A stretch of 9,703 nt of DNA from Solirubrobacteraceae bacterium (GTDB lineage: Bacteria; Actinomycetota; Thermoleophilia; Solirubrobacterales; Solirubrobacteraceae), in NCBI GenBank assembly GCA_025935735.1, contig JAICUS010000192.1:1-9703 (forward strand), given 5' to 3'. This document shows positions 8,276-9,703 of the stretch, piece after piece; within the stretch, counting starts at the first letter, position 1, and each line of letters starts with the position of its first letter. Made by a program: the position numbers and the translations under genes. The notes beneath the pieces are model-generated. The model saw nothing but the letters and a program-made list of their open reading frames with translations, was not told the DNA's origin and ran no database searches.

Positions 8276-9703
<1,428 letters not shown>

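Overview
This is a very GC-rich, gene-dense chromosomal window. It looks like a high-GC actinobacterium, possibly of the Solirubrobacter/Conexibacter (Thermoleophilia) type. That placement is inference: it rests on near-total G/C at third codon positions, an actinobacterial-type GTP-dependent PEP carboxykinase, a giant NAD-glutamate dehydrogenase, an actinobacterial-type ABC-F protein, and several starts that look leaderless. I see no insertion sequence, phage gene, tRNA, rRNA or CRISPR array. All genes look intact except the two cut by the window edges.

Layout: (1) 1-974, minus strand: a malyl-CoA/beta-methylmalyl-CoA/citramalyl-CoA lyase of the HpcH/HpaI family, missing only its last C-terminal residues off the left edge. 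(2) 995-1498, plus strand: a divergent single-domain MaoC hydratase, probably acting on mesaconyl-, itaconyl- or methylmalyl-type CoA esters. The two starts share a perfect 16-bp palindrome at 983-998. (3) 1499-1713: the only real intergenic region, with AT-rich promoter-like elements, an imperfect 21-nt direct repeat and a possible small leader ORF. (4) 1714-3507: pckG, GTP-dependent PEP carboxykinase. (5) 3542-8275: a 180-kDa-class NAD-specific glutamate dehydrogenase of about 1577 residues. (6) 8272 to the right edge: an ABC-F ATPase whose TTG start overlaps the dehydrogenase stop codon.

The genes fit one metabolic theme. The lyase and hydratase interconvert C4/C5 CoA esters with glyoxylate or pyruvate plus acetyl- or propionyl-CoA. 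Glutamate dehydrogenase feeds 2-oxoglutarate into the TCA cycle, and PEP carboxykinase draws oxaloacetate off to PEP. Together this suggests growth on amino acids, organic acids or acyl-CoA-yielding substrates with gluconeogenesis. The ABC-F protein is a cytosolic ribosome-associated ATPase type; it is linked here by overlap rather than by pathway.

Most of the window is conserved housekeeping metabolism and I do not see a clearly new defence or mobile system. The least explained parts are the palindrome carrying two start codons and the repeat-bearing leader of pckG.
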